DNA of 64,000 nucleotides from Kofleriaceae bacterium (GTDB taxonomy: Bacteria; Myxococcota_A; Polyangia; Haliangiales; Haliangiaceae), in NCBI GenBank assembly GCA_020633495.1, contig JACKDR010000003.1:1-64000 (forward strand), written 5' to 3'. The notes under the pieces are model-generated. The model was not told where the DNA came from. It was given only the letters and a program-made list of their open reading frames with translations, and searched no databases. This document shows, one piece after another, positions 27,406-34,314 of the stretch. A program made the translations under genes and the position numbers. Each line of letters opens with the position of its first letter. The first letter of the stretch is position 1.

Positions 27406-27621
27406 GTGGACGTCCCGCCGCCCCTCGATCCCGCCGCCTACCGGCGCGCCTCGCTCGTCGCGGTGGTCGTCGGGACCGCCCTGGTCCTCATCAACCACGG
27501 CGACCACCTGTGCCGCGAGCCGGTGTGCCACCACTTCTTCCTCAAGGCCGGGCTGTCGTACGCGGTGCCGTTCCTGGTGTCGCTGTACTCGACCGCGCGG
27601 GCGACCCGAGGCGAGGGCTGA
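27406..27621 (+). CDS. NrtS-like small membrane protein
   Basis: The 71-aa protein (GTG start) has two membrane segments: ASLVAVVVGTALVLINHGDH and GLSYAVPFLVSLYSTAR. The pattern GTxLxLINxGD followed by K-LxYxVPFxVSxYS matches the short NrtS family described as nitrate/nitrite transporters. It directly precedes the MNIO gene (1-bp gap), so it is the first gene of operon 1. Its role there is unknown; an anion- or nitrosative-stress link is speculative. Confidence 0.65.
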   Translation: MDVPPPLDPAAYRRASLVAVVVGTALVLINHGDHLCREPVCHHFFLKAGLSYAVPFLVSLYSTARATRGEG

Positions 27622-27622
27622 C

Positions 27623-28477
27623 GTGACCGGCAACCGCTTCAACGGCTTCTCGACGCTCGGCATCGGCGTCGGCCTGCGCGCGCCGCACGTCGCGCACGTC
27701 GTGACCCGGCGCCCCGACGTCGCCTGGTTCGAGATCATCTCGGAGAACTTCCTCGTCGACGGCGGCCGGCCGCTGCACACGCTCGATCGCATCCGCGAGC
27801 GCTACCCCGTGGTCCAGCACGGCGTCGGCCTGTACCTCGGCGACGCCACCGGGCCGTCGCGCGCCCACCTGGCCCGGGTCAAGGACCTGGTCCGCCGCAC
27901 CGGCACGCCGTGGCTCACCGATCACCTGTGCTGGGGCAGCGTCGACGGCACCTTCAGCCACGATCTGCTGCCGCTGCCGTACACCGCCGAGGTCGCGCGG
28001 CACTGCGCGCGGTCGATCCGGATCATCCAGGACACCCTCGAGGTCCCGTTCGCGTTCGAGAACGTGTCGTCGTACGCCGCCTACCGCGAGTCGACGATGA
28101 CCGAGTGGCAGTTCGTCACCGAGGTCGCCGAGCAGGCCGACTGCGGCATCCTGCTCGACGTCAACAACGTCTACGTGTCGGCGGTCAACCACGGCTTCGA
28201 TCCGCTCGCCTACCTCGCCGGGATCCCGGCCGAGCGGGTCGCGCAGATCCACGTCGCCGGTCACGCCCGCCACGACGCCTTCATCATCGACACCCACGAT
28301 CACCCGGTCGCGGACCCGGTCTGGGACCTCTACGCCGCGGCGATCGCGCGGTGCGGCGCGACGCCGACGCTGCTGGAGTGGGACGCCCGGTTGCCGTCGT
28401 TCGCCGAGGTCCACGCCGAGGCGCGCAAGGCGGCGGCTCACGCCGGCCGCGGCGCGGAGCTCGCGCGTGCCGGGTGA
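27623..28477 (+). CDS. MNIO-family peptide-modifying enzyme (DUF692), operon 1
   Basis: The 284-aa TIM-barrel protein carries the complete set of metal-ligand candidates of the multinuclear non-haem iron oxidative enzymes: Glu41 (SENF), His66 (QHGV), Asp100-His101 (TDHLCW), Glu146-Asn147 (ENVSS), Asp179 (DVNNVYVS), His210 and His214 (HVAGH), and DTHDHP (223-228). The family (MbnB, TglH, ChrH, BufB, HvfB) oxidises Cys residues in precursor peptides to oxazolone/thioamide, thiooxazole or related groups. It overlaps the DUF2063 partner gene by 11 nt. The presumed substrate is the Cys-containing peptide encoded at 29,977-30,282. Confidence 0.92.
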   Translation: MTGNRFNGFSTLGIGVGLRAPHVAHVVTRRPDVAWFEIISENFLVDGGRPLHTLDRIRERYPVVQHGVGLYLGDATGPSRAHLARVKDLVRRTGTPWLTDHLCWGSVDGTFSHDLLPLPYTAEVARHCARSIRIIQDTLEVPFAFENVSSYAAYRESTMTEWQFVTEVAEQADCGILLDVNNVYVSAVNHGFDPLAYLAGIPAERVAQIHVAGHARHDAFIIDTHDHPVADPVWDLYAAAIARCGATPTLLEWDARLPSFAEVHAEARKAAAHAGRGAELARAG

Positions 28478-29348
28478 CGGCGCGCTGGCGGCGCTGCAGC
28501 GCCGGGTCGTCGCCGCGCTGCGCGAGCCGATCGGCGGCGCCAGCCGCGCGCGCACCGACCTGCCGCCGCGCGACGTCGCGGCGTCGGCCGCCTTCGTCGC
28601 GACCGCGAACGACCTCTTCACGCCGTCGTCGGCGCTGACCGCGGTCGAGCGCCTCGAGCTCTACCACCGGCAGTACTGGTACCGGCTCCTCGACTCGATC
28701 GCCGAGGACTTCCCGGCGCTGCGCCGGGCGCTGGGCCGCGTCGGCTTCTGGGACCTGGTCGAGGCCTACCTGGAGGCGACGCCGTCGCGCAGCTTCACGC
28801 TCCGCCACCTCGGCGCCGGGCTCGCCGACTTCGTCGCCGCGCACCCGGAGCGCGTCCGCCACCCGGTCCACGCCGAGGACCTGGCGCGGCTCGAGTACGC
28901 GCTGTGCCTGGCGTTCGAGGCCGGCGCGCGGCCGGCGGTGGCGCCCGAGCGGCTCGGCGACCTCCGCCTGGCGCTGCAGCCGCACGTGCAGCCGCTGGCG
29001 CTGCGCACCGCCGCCGACACGCTGTGGCGACGCGCCGACGCCGGGCGGCCGCGCGGCCGCGTCGCGCCGCCGTCGCCGACGCCGTCGCGCCACGTCGTGG
29101 TCTTCCGCGACGACCTGGTGCCGACGCTCGAGCGCGTCCACGTCGGCGCGTACGCGATCCTCACCGCGATCGCCGGGACCGGATCGCTCGACGCCGCGAT
29201 GGCGCGGGTCGCCGAGGCCGGCGTCCTGCCGCGCCGCGACGCCGCGGCGCGGGTGACCGCGTGGTTCCAGCGCTGGATGCGTCGGGGCTGGCTGTGCGAG
29301 GCCGAGCCCGACGCCGCCGCGTGTGACCGCCGTGGTCCCACGCTGTAG
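28467..29348 (+). CDS. DUF2063 (HvfC/BufC N-terminal domain) partner protein, operon 1
   Basis: The 293-aa protein has the DUF2063 start pattern (VERLELYHRQYWYRLLDSIAE, DFPALRRALG) and a C-terminal winged-helix-like half ending WFQRWMRRGWLCE. DUF2063 proteins are obligate partners of MNIO enzymes and are thought to bind the precursor leader and present the core. The start overlaps the MNIO stop by 11 nt, so the two are translationally coupled. The family N-terminus usually recognises the precursor signal/leader segment. Confidence 0.9.
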   Translation: MPGDGALAALQRRVVAALREPIGGASRARTDLPPRDVAASAAFVATANDLFTPSSALTAVERLELYHRQYWYRLLDSIAEDFPALRRALGRVGFWDLVEAYLEATPSRSFTLRHLGAGLADFVAAHPERVRHPVHAEDLARLEYALCLAFEAGARPAVAPERLGDLRLALQPHVQPLALRTAADTLWRRADAGRPRGRVAPPSPTPSRHVVVFRDDLVPTLERVHVGAYAILTAIAGTGSLDAAMARVAEAGVLPRRDAAARVTAWFQRWMRRGWLCEAEPDAAACDRRGPTL

Positions 29349-29405
29349 CCGGCGTCGCGCACGGGCGTATCGAGGCCAGCACCCCCCACCTCCGAGGAGC
29401 CAACG

Positions 29406-29900
29406 ATGAGCACCGATTCTGTCTTCGCACGCATGAACCACCGGATCCACGACGTGACGGGCCGGCTCGAGTGGCTGCCGCCGGTGACGATCCGGATCGC
29501 GCTGGGCATCACCTTCATCCTGTCGGGCTGGGGCAAGCTGCACCACCTGGCCCAGGTGGAGCAGTACTTCGCGTCGCTGCACATCCCGGCGCCGGGGATC
29601 CAGGCGCCGTTCGTGGCGACGGTGGAGCTCGTCGGCGGCGTGCTGGTCCTGCTGGGGCTGGCGACGCGGTACGCGTCGCTGCTGCTGACCGGCGTGATGG
29701 CGGTGGCGATCTACACGGCGATCTGGCCGGACGCGGCGAGCTGGACCGACGTGGTCGGCAGCCTCGAGGTGATCTACCTGCTGGCATTCGTGCAGCTGGT
29801 GGTCAAGGGCGGCGGCGCGGCGTCGCTGGATCACGTGATCGTGCGCCTCGTGCCCGCGCTGCAGCTCGAGGGTACGACGGCGGCGCCCGCCGCGACGTGA
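29406..29900 (+). CDS. DoxX-family membrane protein, operon 1
   Basis: The 164-aa protein has four membrane segments, with IRIALGITFILSGWGKLHHL and ATVELVGGVLVLLGLATRYA as DoxX hallmarks. DoxX proteins commonly accompany MNIO/DUF2063 systems (as BufD/HvfD) and are assumed to act in redox chemistry at the membrane. It lies 57 bp after the DUF2063 gene and 76 bp before the precursor gene, so it belongs to the same operon. Confidence 0.88.
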   Translation: MSTDSVFARMNHRIHDVTGRLEWLPPVTIRIALGITFILSGWGKLHHLAQVEQYFASLHIPAPGIQAPFVATVELVGGVLVLLGLATRYASLLLTGVMAVAIYTAIWPDAASWTDVVGSLEVIYLLAFVQLVVKGGGAASLDHVIVRLVPALQLEGTTAAPAAT

Positions 29901-29976
29901 ACGATCGATCGACCGACGTAACGGACGCGGCCCCCGCCGAGACCAGACCTCCAGCAACTCAGCAAAGGAACTTCCC

Positions 29977-30282
29977 ATGAACCTCTCGAAGCACCTCCTC
30001 GTCGCCGCCGCCCTCACCGGCGCCCTCGCCGCCGCGCCGGCGGTCTCGCACGCCAGCCCCGTCACGTCGTCGGACGACACCGCCGCGCAGCGGATGGGTG
30101 ACACCAAGGACAAGGCCGCCGACAAGGACAAGCCCGCCGACAAGGACAAGAGCTCGTGCTCCGGCAAGGACGGCTGCAAGGGCGCCGACAAGGGCGCCGA
30201 CAAGGGCGCCGACAAGGGCGCCGACAAGAGCAAGGACAAGAGCGCCTGCGGCGGCAAGGACGGCTGCGGCGGCAAGAAGTAG
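29977..30282 (+). CDS. Secreted Cys-containing precursor peptide of MNIO operon 1 (bufferin/oxazolin-like)
   Basis: The 101-aa peptide has a classic signal peptide (MNLSKHLLVAAALTGALAAA, ending SHA) and a low-complexity mature part of Lys, Asp, Gly and Ala. It has exactly four Cys in two matching motifs, SSCSGKDGCKG and SACGGKDGCGGKK, separated by a GADK repeat (KGADKGADKGADKGADK). The 12-bp DNA repeat lies at about 30,180-30,230. The C-x4/5-C spacing, signal peptide and adjacency to MNIO, DUF2063 and DoxX genes fit a modified metal-binding RiPP of the bufferin/HvfA type. The exact modification and metal are inferred; copper is the usual ligand. The preceding AAAGGAA gives a good ribosome site. 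Confidence 0.8.
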   Translation: MNLSKHLLVAAALTGALAAAPAVSHASPVTSSDDTAAQRMGDTKDKAADKDKPADKDKSSCSGKDGCKGADKGADKGADKGADKSKDKSACGGKDGCGGKK

Positions 30283-30325
30283 CCCCCCTCTCACCGGCGG
30301 CGCGTCCCCCCGCGTGTCGCCACGT

Positions 30326-30361
30326 CGACGAGCCGTCCGACCGGACGGCTCGTCGCGTTTT
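30326..30361 (+). terminator. Rho-independent terminator of MNIO operon 1
   Basis: A perfect 13-bp stem (CGACGAGCCGTCC paired with its complement) with a GACC loop is followed by CGTTTT. It sits 44 bp after the precursor stop codon and before the convergent operon 2. Confidence 0.85.
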
Positions 30362-30421
30362 CGGCGCGGGGCGTCGGCGCGTGGCTCGCCCGGCCGCGGT
30401 CGCGCGTCGCCGGGCGCGCGG

Positions 30422-31180
30422 TCAGGCCGCGATCAGCGCGCCGTCGAGCCAGGTCGTGACCAGCTCGACCGCGCGCGCCGCGGGGTCGTCGGCGCCGGCG
30501 AGGACCTCGAAGGCGTCGCCCAGCGGCGCGCCCGCGACGACCGCGCGCAGCGCGGCGGCCTCGTCGTCGGCGAGGGTGCGGTGGATGACGACCAGGTCGC
30601 GTCGCCACACCGCGACGGTGCGCGTGACCTCGCGGGCCGGTGGCGGCGGCGCCTCGGCCTCGAGCGCGGCCCAGGCGTCGTCGGCGTTGTGGGTCAGCGC
30701 CAGCAGCGTCGCCGTCGGCACCAGGCGCAGCCGCAGCTGCGGGAACGCGGTCGGCGGCAGCTCGGCGAGGTCGGCGCGGGTCAGCGCGTCGGCGTCGGGC
30801 CCGTCGAAGGCGTCGGTGCGGGCGCGTTCGAGCGCCGCCAGGTCGGCGAGCCACGCGGGGCCGTCGGACCAGCCGCCGTCCGCGAGGTAGCGGTGGAGAA
30901 ACTCGCCGGCGTCGCGCAGCGACGGGCGGCGCGTCGGGAACGCGTCCAGGTAGCCGCGGACCATGCGCGTGAAGGTCGCGTCGCCGAGCGCCGCCGCGAC
31001 CTTGGGGTACTCGGCGGCGATCGCGTCGCGGATGCGGACGACGTAGGCGTGGGCGTAGACGCCGGCCCGGACCGCGGGATCGACGCCGTCGTCGCGCAGC
31101 AGGTCGCGGGCCGCCGAGGTCGGCGCGCGACCGGTGGCGAGGTCGTGGAACAACGCGAGCAGCGCGGTGAGGTCAGCCAT
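30422..31180 (-). CDS. bufC: DUF2063 partner protein, operon 2 (BufC-like)
   Basis: The 252-aa protein shows the DUF2063 N-terminal pattern (VYAHAYVVRIRDAIAAEYPK, VAAALGDATF) and a C-terminal helical/winged region. It is the last gene of the minus-strand operon and its ATG overlaps the MNIO stop by 8 nt. It has low similarity to the operon 1 partner, so each probably serves its own precursor. The stop lies 139 bp from the end of operon 1. Confidence 0.88.
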   Translation of the reverse strand: MADLTALLALFHDLATGRAPTSAARDLLRDDGVDPAVRAGVYAHAYVVRIRDAIAAEYPKVAAALGDATFTRMVRGYLDAFPTRRPSLRDAGEFLHRYLADGGWSDGPAWLADLAALERARTDAFDGPDADALTRADLAELPPTAFPQLRLRLVPTATLLALTHNADDAWAALEAEAPPPPAREVTRTVAVWRRDLVVIHRTLADDEAAALRAVVAGAPLGDAFEVLAGADDPAARAVELVTTWLDGALIAA

Positions 31181-32006
31181 GGCGCTCCTCCCGTGCGGCC
31201 GCCGCGGTGCGTCGGGCGTCGCCGAGCTCGGCCACCAGCTCGTCGAACGGCGGGATGTGATCGTCGCGCTCGATGCAGGTCGCGACGGCGCCGAAGCGCC
31301 GGATCGCGTCGCCGTACAGGCGCCACACGTCGTCGCACACCGGGTGATCGTGGGTGTCGATCAGCAGCGCGCCGTCGACGCTGTGGCCGGCGAGGTGGAT
31401 CTGGCCGACGCGCTCGACCGGCAGCGCGGCCAGGTAGGCCTGCCGGTCCCAGCCGTGGTTGTGGCACGACACGTGGACGTTGTTGACGTCGAGCAGGATG
31501 CCGCAGTCGGCGCGGCGCGCGACCTCGGCGAGGAACGCGGCCTCGTCGAGGTCGCCGTCGCGGAACACGGCGTACGTCGACGGGTTCTCGAGCAAGATGC
31601 GCCGCCCGAGGCGGTCCTGGACCTGCTCGACGCGGCCGACCACGTGGGCCAGCGCCTGCTCGGTGTACGGCACCGGCCACAGGTCGTGGACGGTGTGGCC
31701 GCCCAGCGACGACCAGCACAGGTGGTCGGACACGATCGCGGGCTCGATCTCGTCGCACAGCGCGCGCAGCGCGCCGAGGTAGGCGTCGTCGAGCGGATCG
31801 GTCGTGCCGATCGACAGCGACACGCCGTGCATCACCACCGGGTAGCGCTCGCGCACGGCGCGCAGGACGCGGCGGGGGTTGCCGCCGGCGACCATGAAGT
31901 TCTCCGAGATGACCTCGAACCAGTCGACGCCCGGGCACGGCTCGGCGGTCACCCGCGGGTAGTGCGCGGTGCGAAGGCCGAGGCCGTGGCCCAGTCGGGG
32001 GAACAC
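31173..32006 (-). CDS. bufB: MNIO-family enzyme (DUF692), operon 2 (BufB-like)
   Basis: The 277-aa TIM-barrel has all MNIO ligand motifs: EVISENF, MHGVS, SDHLCW, ENPSTY, DVNNVHVS, HLAGHS, DTHDHPV and a C-terminal CIERDD. It starts at GTG 32006, 11 nt after the precursor stop. It should oxidatively modify Cys residues of the BufA2-like peptide encoded just upstream. It is clearly a separate lineage from the operon 1 MNIO (for example SLSIGTTDPLDD against LYLGDATGPS), so recent duplication is unlikely. Confidence 0.92.
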   Translation of the reverse strand: MFPRLGHGLGLRTAHYPRVTAEPCPGVDWFEVISENFMVAGGNPRRVLRAVRERYPVVMHGVSLSIGTTDPLDDAYLGALRALCDEIEPAIVSDHLCWSSLGGHTVHDLWPVPYTEQALAHVVGRVEQVQDRLGRRILLENPSTYAVFRDGDLDEAAFLAEVARRADCGILLDVNNVHVSCHNHGWDRQAYLAALPVERVGQIHLAGHSVDGALLIDTHDHPVCDDVWRLYGDAIRRFGAVATCIERDDHIPPFDELVAELGDARRTAAAAREERHG

Positions 32007-32017
32007 GGGGCGCCGGC

Positions 32018-32386
32018 TCAGTTCGACGCCATGACCGTGCCGCCCTTGTCCTTGCAGTCCTGCTCGGACTCGACGTTCACGAAGCTCTGGCCCTTGCAGC
32101 CGTTCTGCCCGGCGCACGCGTTGTTGGCGGTCTTGCACGCGCCGTGGCCCTTGCACTCGTTGATGCCGGAGCAGTGGACCTTGGCGGTCTGCTCGCCCAT
32201 CCCGGCCATCGCCTTGTCGTCGTGCGCGGCCGGCATGTCCTTCTTGGCCGCGGTGTCCGCCTTGTCGGCGGGCTGGGTCTTGGCGGGCGCTTGCTCGGAC
32301 TTGGCTTCGTCCTTCTTGCAGGCGGAGGCGAACAGGCTGCCGGCGGCCATCGCGATCAGGGCTCCATGCTTCAGCTTCAGGTTCAT
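32018..32386 (-). CDS. bufA2: BufA2-like periplasmic metallophore precursor, possibly lipid-anchored
   Basis: The 122-aa precursor starts at ATG 32386 with a strong AAGGAG. It has a signal sequence ending FASAC-KKD, an Ala/Lys/Asp linker and a Cys-rich core from about residue 70. The core runs VHCSGINECKGHGACKTANN, then ACAGQNGCKGQSF, and ends DCKDKGG. Seven core Cys with CxGxNxCKG repeats match the BufA2 type of bufferin. The Cys at the end of the h-region resembles a lipobox but lacks Leu at -3, so lipid anchoring is uncertain. It is the first gene of operon 2, ahead of MNIO and DUF2063. The copper-binding role is by family analogy. Confidence 0.85.
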   Translation of the reverse strand: MNLKLKHGALIAMAAGSLFASACKKDEAKSEQAPAKTQPADKADTAAKKDMPAAHDDKAMAGMGEQTAKVHCSGINECKGHGACKTANNACAGQNGCKGQSFVNVESEQDCKDKGGTVMASN

Positions 32387-32475
32387 GACTCGGATCTCCT
32401 TGACGATTGACGACGCTGGTGGCGGCGACGCCGAGGGCCAGCGGTTCCAGGCTCGGACGACCGTTCCCGGTTGCC

Positions 32476-32510
32476 GACCTGTACGCTCGGGGCGCCCGAG
32501 CGTTACACAC
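32476..32510 (-). promoter_or_regulatory. Palindrome/ECF-type promoter between bufA2-like gene and sigma factor
   Basis: ACGCTCGGG (32483-32491) and CCCGAGCGT (32495-32503) form a perfect 9-3-9 palindrome in the 260-bp divergent gap. On the minus strand it is bracketed by TGTAAC and CGTAC spaced about 16 bp, which resembles an ECF sigma promoter reading toward the precursor gene. Confidence 0.45.
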
Positions 32511-32646
32511 CCGGGCGTCGTCGGGGGGCGTTCCATCGTGGAAGGCGCGCGGCCGGTCGTCGTCGGCGCGTCGGCGCAGGTGCCCCGAACCACGGGCCTG
32601 ACCGCGGCGCGCCGGCTGCGCCCGGTTCTTGCTCCTGGGTCCGCCG

Positions 32647-33300
32647 ATGCCGATCACGATGGCAAGCGAGGCGCCGCCGGGCGGACCTGACCTGGCGCTG
32701 GTCGAGGCCCTGCGCGCCGGCGACGAGCGCGCGTTCCTCGACGCGGTCCGACGCCTCGACCCGATGCTGCGCCGCCTGGCCCGGACCTTCGTGCGGACCG
32801 CGGCCCAGGCCGACGAGGTCATCCAGGACACCTGGGTCGGCGTGCTCCGCGGCCTGGACGCCTTCGAGGGCCGGTCCTCGTTCCGGACCTGGGTGTGCCG
32901 GATCCTGATGAACCGCGCCCGCACCACCGCGCGGCGCGACGCCCGGCTGGTGCCGATGTCGAGCCTCGGCGACGGCGACGACGGCCCCGACCTCGACGAC
33001 CACTTCACCGCCGAGGGCGCGTGGGCGATCCCGCCCGCGACCTGGCCCGACGACGATCCGGCCCGCCTGATCGAGCGTCGCCAGCTCCGCGCGGTGATCG
33101 ATCAGGCGCTCGAGACCCTGCCGCCGCGGCAGCGGCAGGTCGTCGTCCTGCGCGATCTCGACGGCTGGTCGTCCGAGGAGGTCTGTAACGCGCTCGACCT
33201 GACCGAGACCAACCAGCGCGTGCTGCTGCACCGCGCGCGCGCCCGCCTGCGCGCCTCGCTCGAGATCGCGTTGACCCACCCGGAGGCCCCCACGCCATGA
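32647..33300 (+). CDS. ECF-family RNA polymerase sigma factor
   Basis: The 217-aa protein has sigma region 2 (MLRRLARTFVRTAAQADEVI, QDTWVGVLRG, FRTWVCRILMNRA) and region 4 (LETLPPRQRQVVVLRDLDGW, then SSEEVCNALDLTETNQRVLL), joined by an acidic linker. It is divergent from the bufA2-like operon and overlaps the zinc-finger anti-sigma-like gene by 4 nt (ATGA). It probably drives expression of the metallophore genes on a metal or oxidative signal. ATG 32647 was chosen; TTG 32629 and ATG 32659 are alternatives. Confidence 0.9.
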   Translation: MPITMASEAPPGGPDLALVEALRAGDERAFLDAVRRLDPMLRRLARTFVRTAAQADEVIQDTWVGVLRGLDAFEGRSSFRTWVCRILMNRARTTARRDARLVPMSSLGDGDDGPDLDDHFTAEGAWAIPPATWPDDDPARLIERRQLRAVIDQALETLPPRQRQVVVLRDLDGWSSEEVCNALDLTETNQRVLLHRARARLRASLEIALTHPEAPTP

Positions 33301-33533
33301 TGACCTGTCGCGACGCCACCGCCCTGGCCAGCCATCAGCTCGGCGGCACGCCGTCGGTGCGCCAGCGGCTGGCCCTGCGGGTCCACCTGCTGATGTGCGG
33401 CGCCTGCCGCCGCGCCGCCCGCCAGCTGCGTGCCACCGTCGCGCTGCTCCACGCGATCGGCCACGACGAGCCCGGGCCGTCGGCCGCGCGCGAGGCCGCG
33501 CTGCTCGACGCGTTCCGCCGCCGAGACGGGTGA
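33297..33533 (+). CDS. Small zinc-finger anti-sigma-like protein (zf-HC2)
   Basis: The 78-aa protein has Cys4 (MMTCRD), a conserved His in the ASHQLG segment and HLLMCGACRR, giving the H-x3-C-x2-C zinc motif of ZAS anti-sigma factors. It lacks a transmembrane or sensor domain, so it is a minimal cytoplasmic anti-sigma. Its ATGA overlap with the ECF gene strongly suggests it controls that sigma factor. Thiol oxidation or metal displacement at the Cys ligands could release sigma; this is inferred. Confidence 0.8.
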   Translation: MMTCRDATALASHQLGGTPSVRQRLALRVHLLMCGACRRAARQLRATVALLHAIGHDEPGPSAAREAALLDAFRRRDG

Positions 33534-33661
33534 GCCGGCGACGCCGGGCCGGCACCGGGACCGCCGCGCGAGGACGCTCGCTGAAGGATCGGCGGGTCCG
33601 ACGAGGAACGTCGGACCTGCCGGCACGGCACGAGGTCGTTGCACGACCGATCAGAGCGTAC

Positions 33662-34303
33662 GAGGATTTCATCCTCACCCGCTCTGTCGATCGGCTCGCT
33701 CGCCCGCAGACGGGCTCGCAGCGCCTGCACGGAGACCGCCTCGCGCAGACGCTCGGCTCGGCGCGTGTGAGGATTTCATCCTCACCCGCTCTGTCGATCG
33801 GCTCGCTCGCCCGCAGACGGGCTCGCAGCGCCTGCACGGAGACCGCCTCGCGCAGACGCTCGGCTCCGCGCGTGTGAGGATTTCATCCTCACCCGCTCTG
33901 TCGATCGGCTCGCTCGCCCGCAGACGGGCTCGCAGCGCCTGCACGGAGACCGCCTCGCGCAGACGCTCGGCGCAGCGCGTGTGAGGATTTCATCCTCACC
34001 CGCTCTGTCGATCGGCTCGCTCGCCCGCAGACGGGCTCGCAGCGCCTGCACGGAGACCGCCTCGCGCAGACGCTCGGCTCGGCGCGTGTGAGGATTTCAT
34101 CCTCACCCGCTCTGTCGATCGGCTCGCTCGCCCGCAGACGGGCTCGCAGCGCCTGCACGGAGACCGCCTCGCGCAGACGCTCGGCTCGGCGCGTGTGAGG
34201 ATTTCATCCTCACCCGCTCTGTCGATCGGCTCGCTCGCCCGCAGACGGGCTCGCAGCGCCTGCACGGAGACCGCCTCGCGCAGACGCTCGGCTCAGCGCG
34301 TGT
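33662..34303. repeat. Six tandem copies of a 107-bp repeat
   Basis: Units start at 33662, 33769, 33876, 33983, 34090 and 34197. All six look identical except for three bases near the end of each unit (TCG, TCC, GCA, TCG, TCG, TCA). Each unit opens with a palindrome GTGAGGATTTCATCCTCAC and also contains a GCCCG-CAGA-CGGGC hairpin. As 107 is not a multiple of three, frames rotate between units and no conserved protein is encoded. The array lies between the anti-sigma gene and the 3' end of the sigma-54 activator gene. Confidence 0.95.
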
Positions 34304-34314
34304 AATTCTATCGA

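Noticed and set aside
33675..34265. Repeated identical 89-residue open frames inside the 107-bp array
   Set aside because: They are generated by the tandem repeat, rotate through frames because 107 is not divisible by three, and lack ribosome sites. They are not counted as genes.
33662..34303. CRISPR-like array
   Set aside because: The whole 107-bp unit is repeated with no unique spacers; only three bases vary. No cas genes are nearby.
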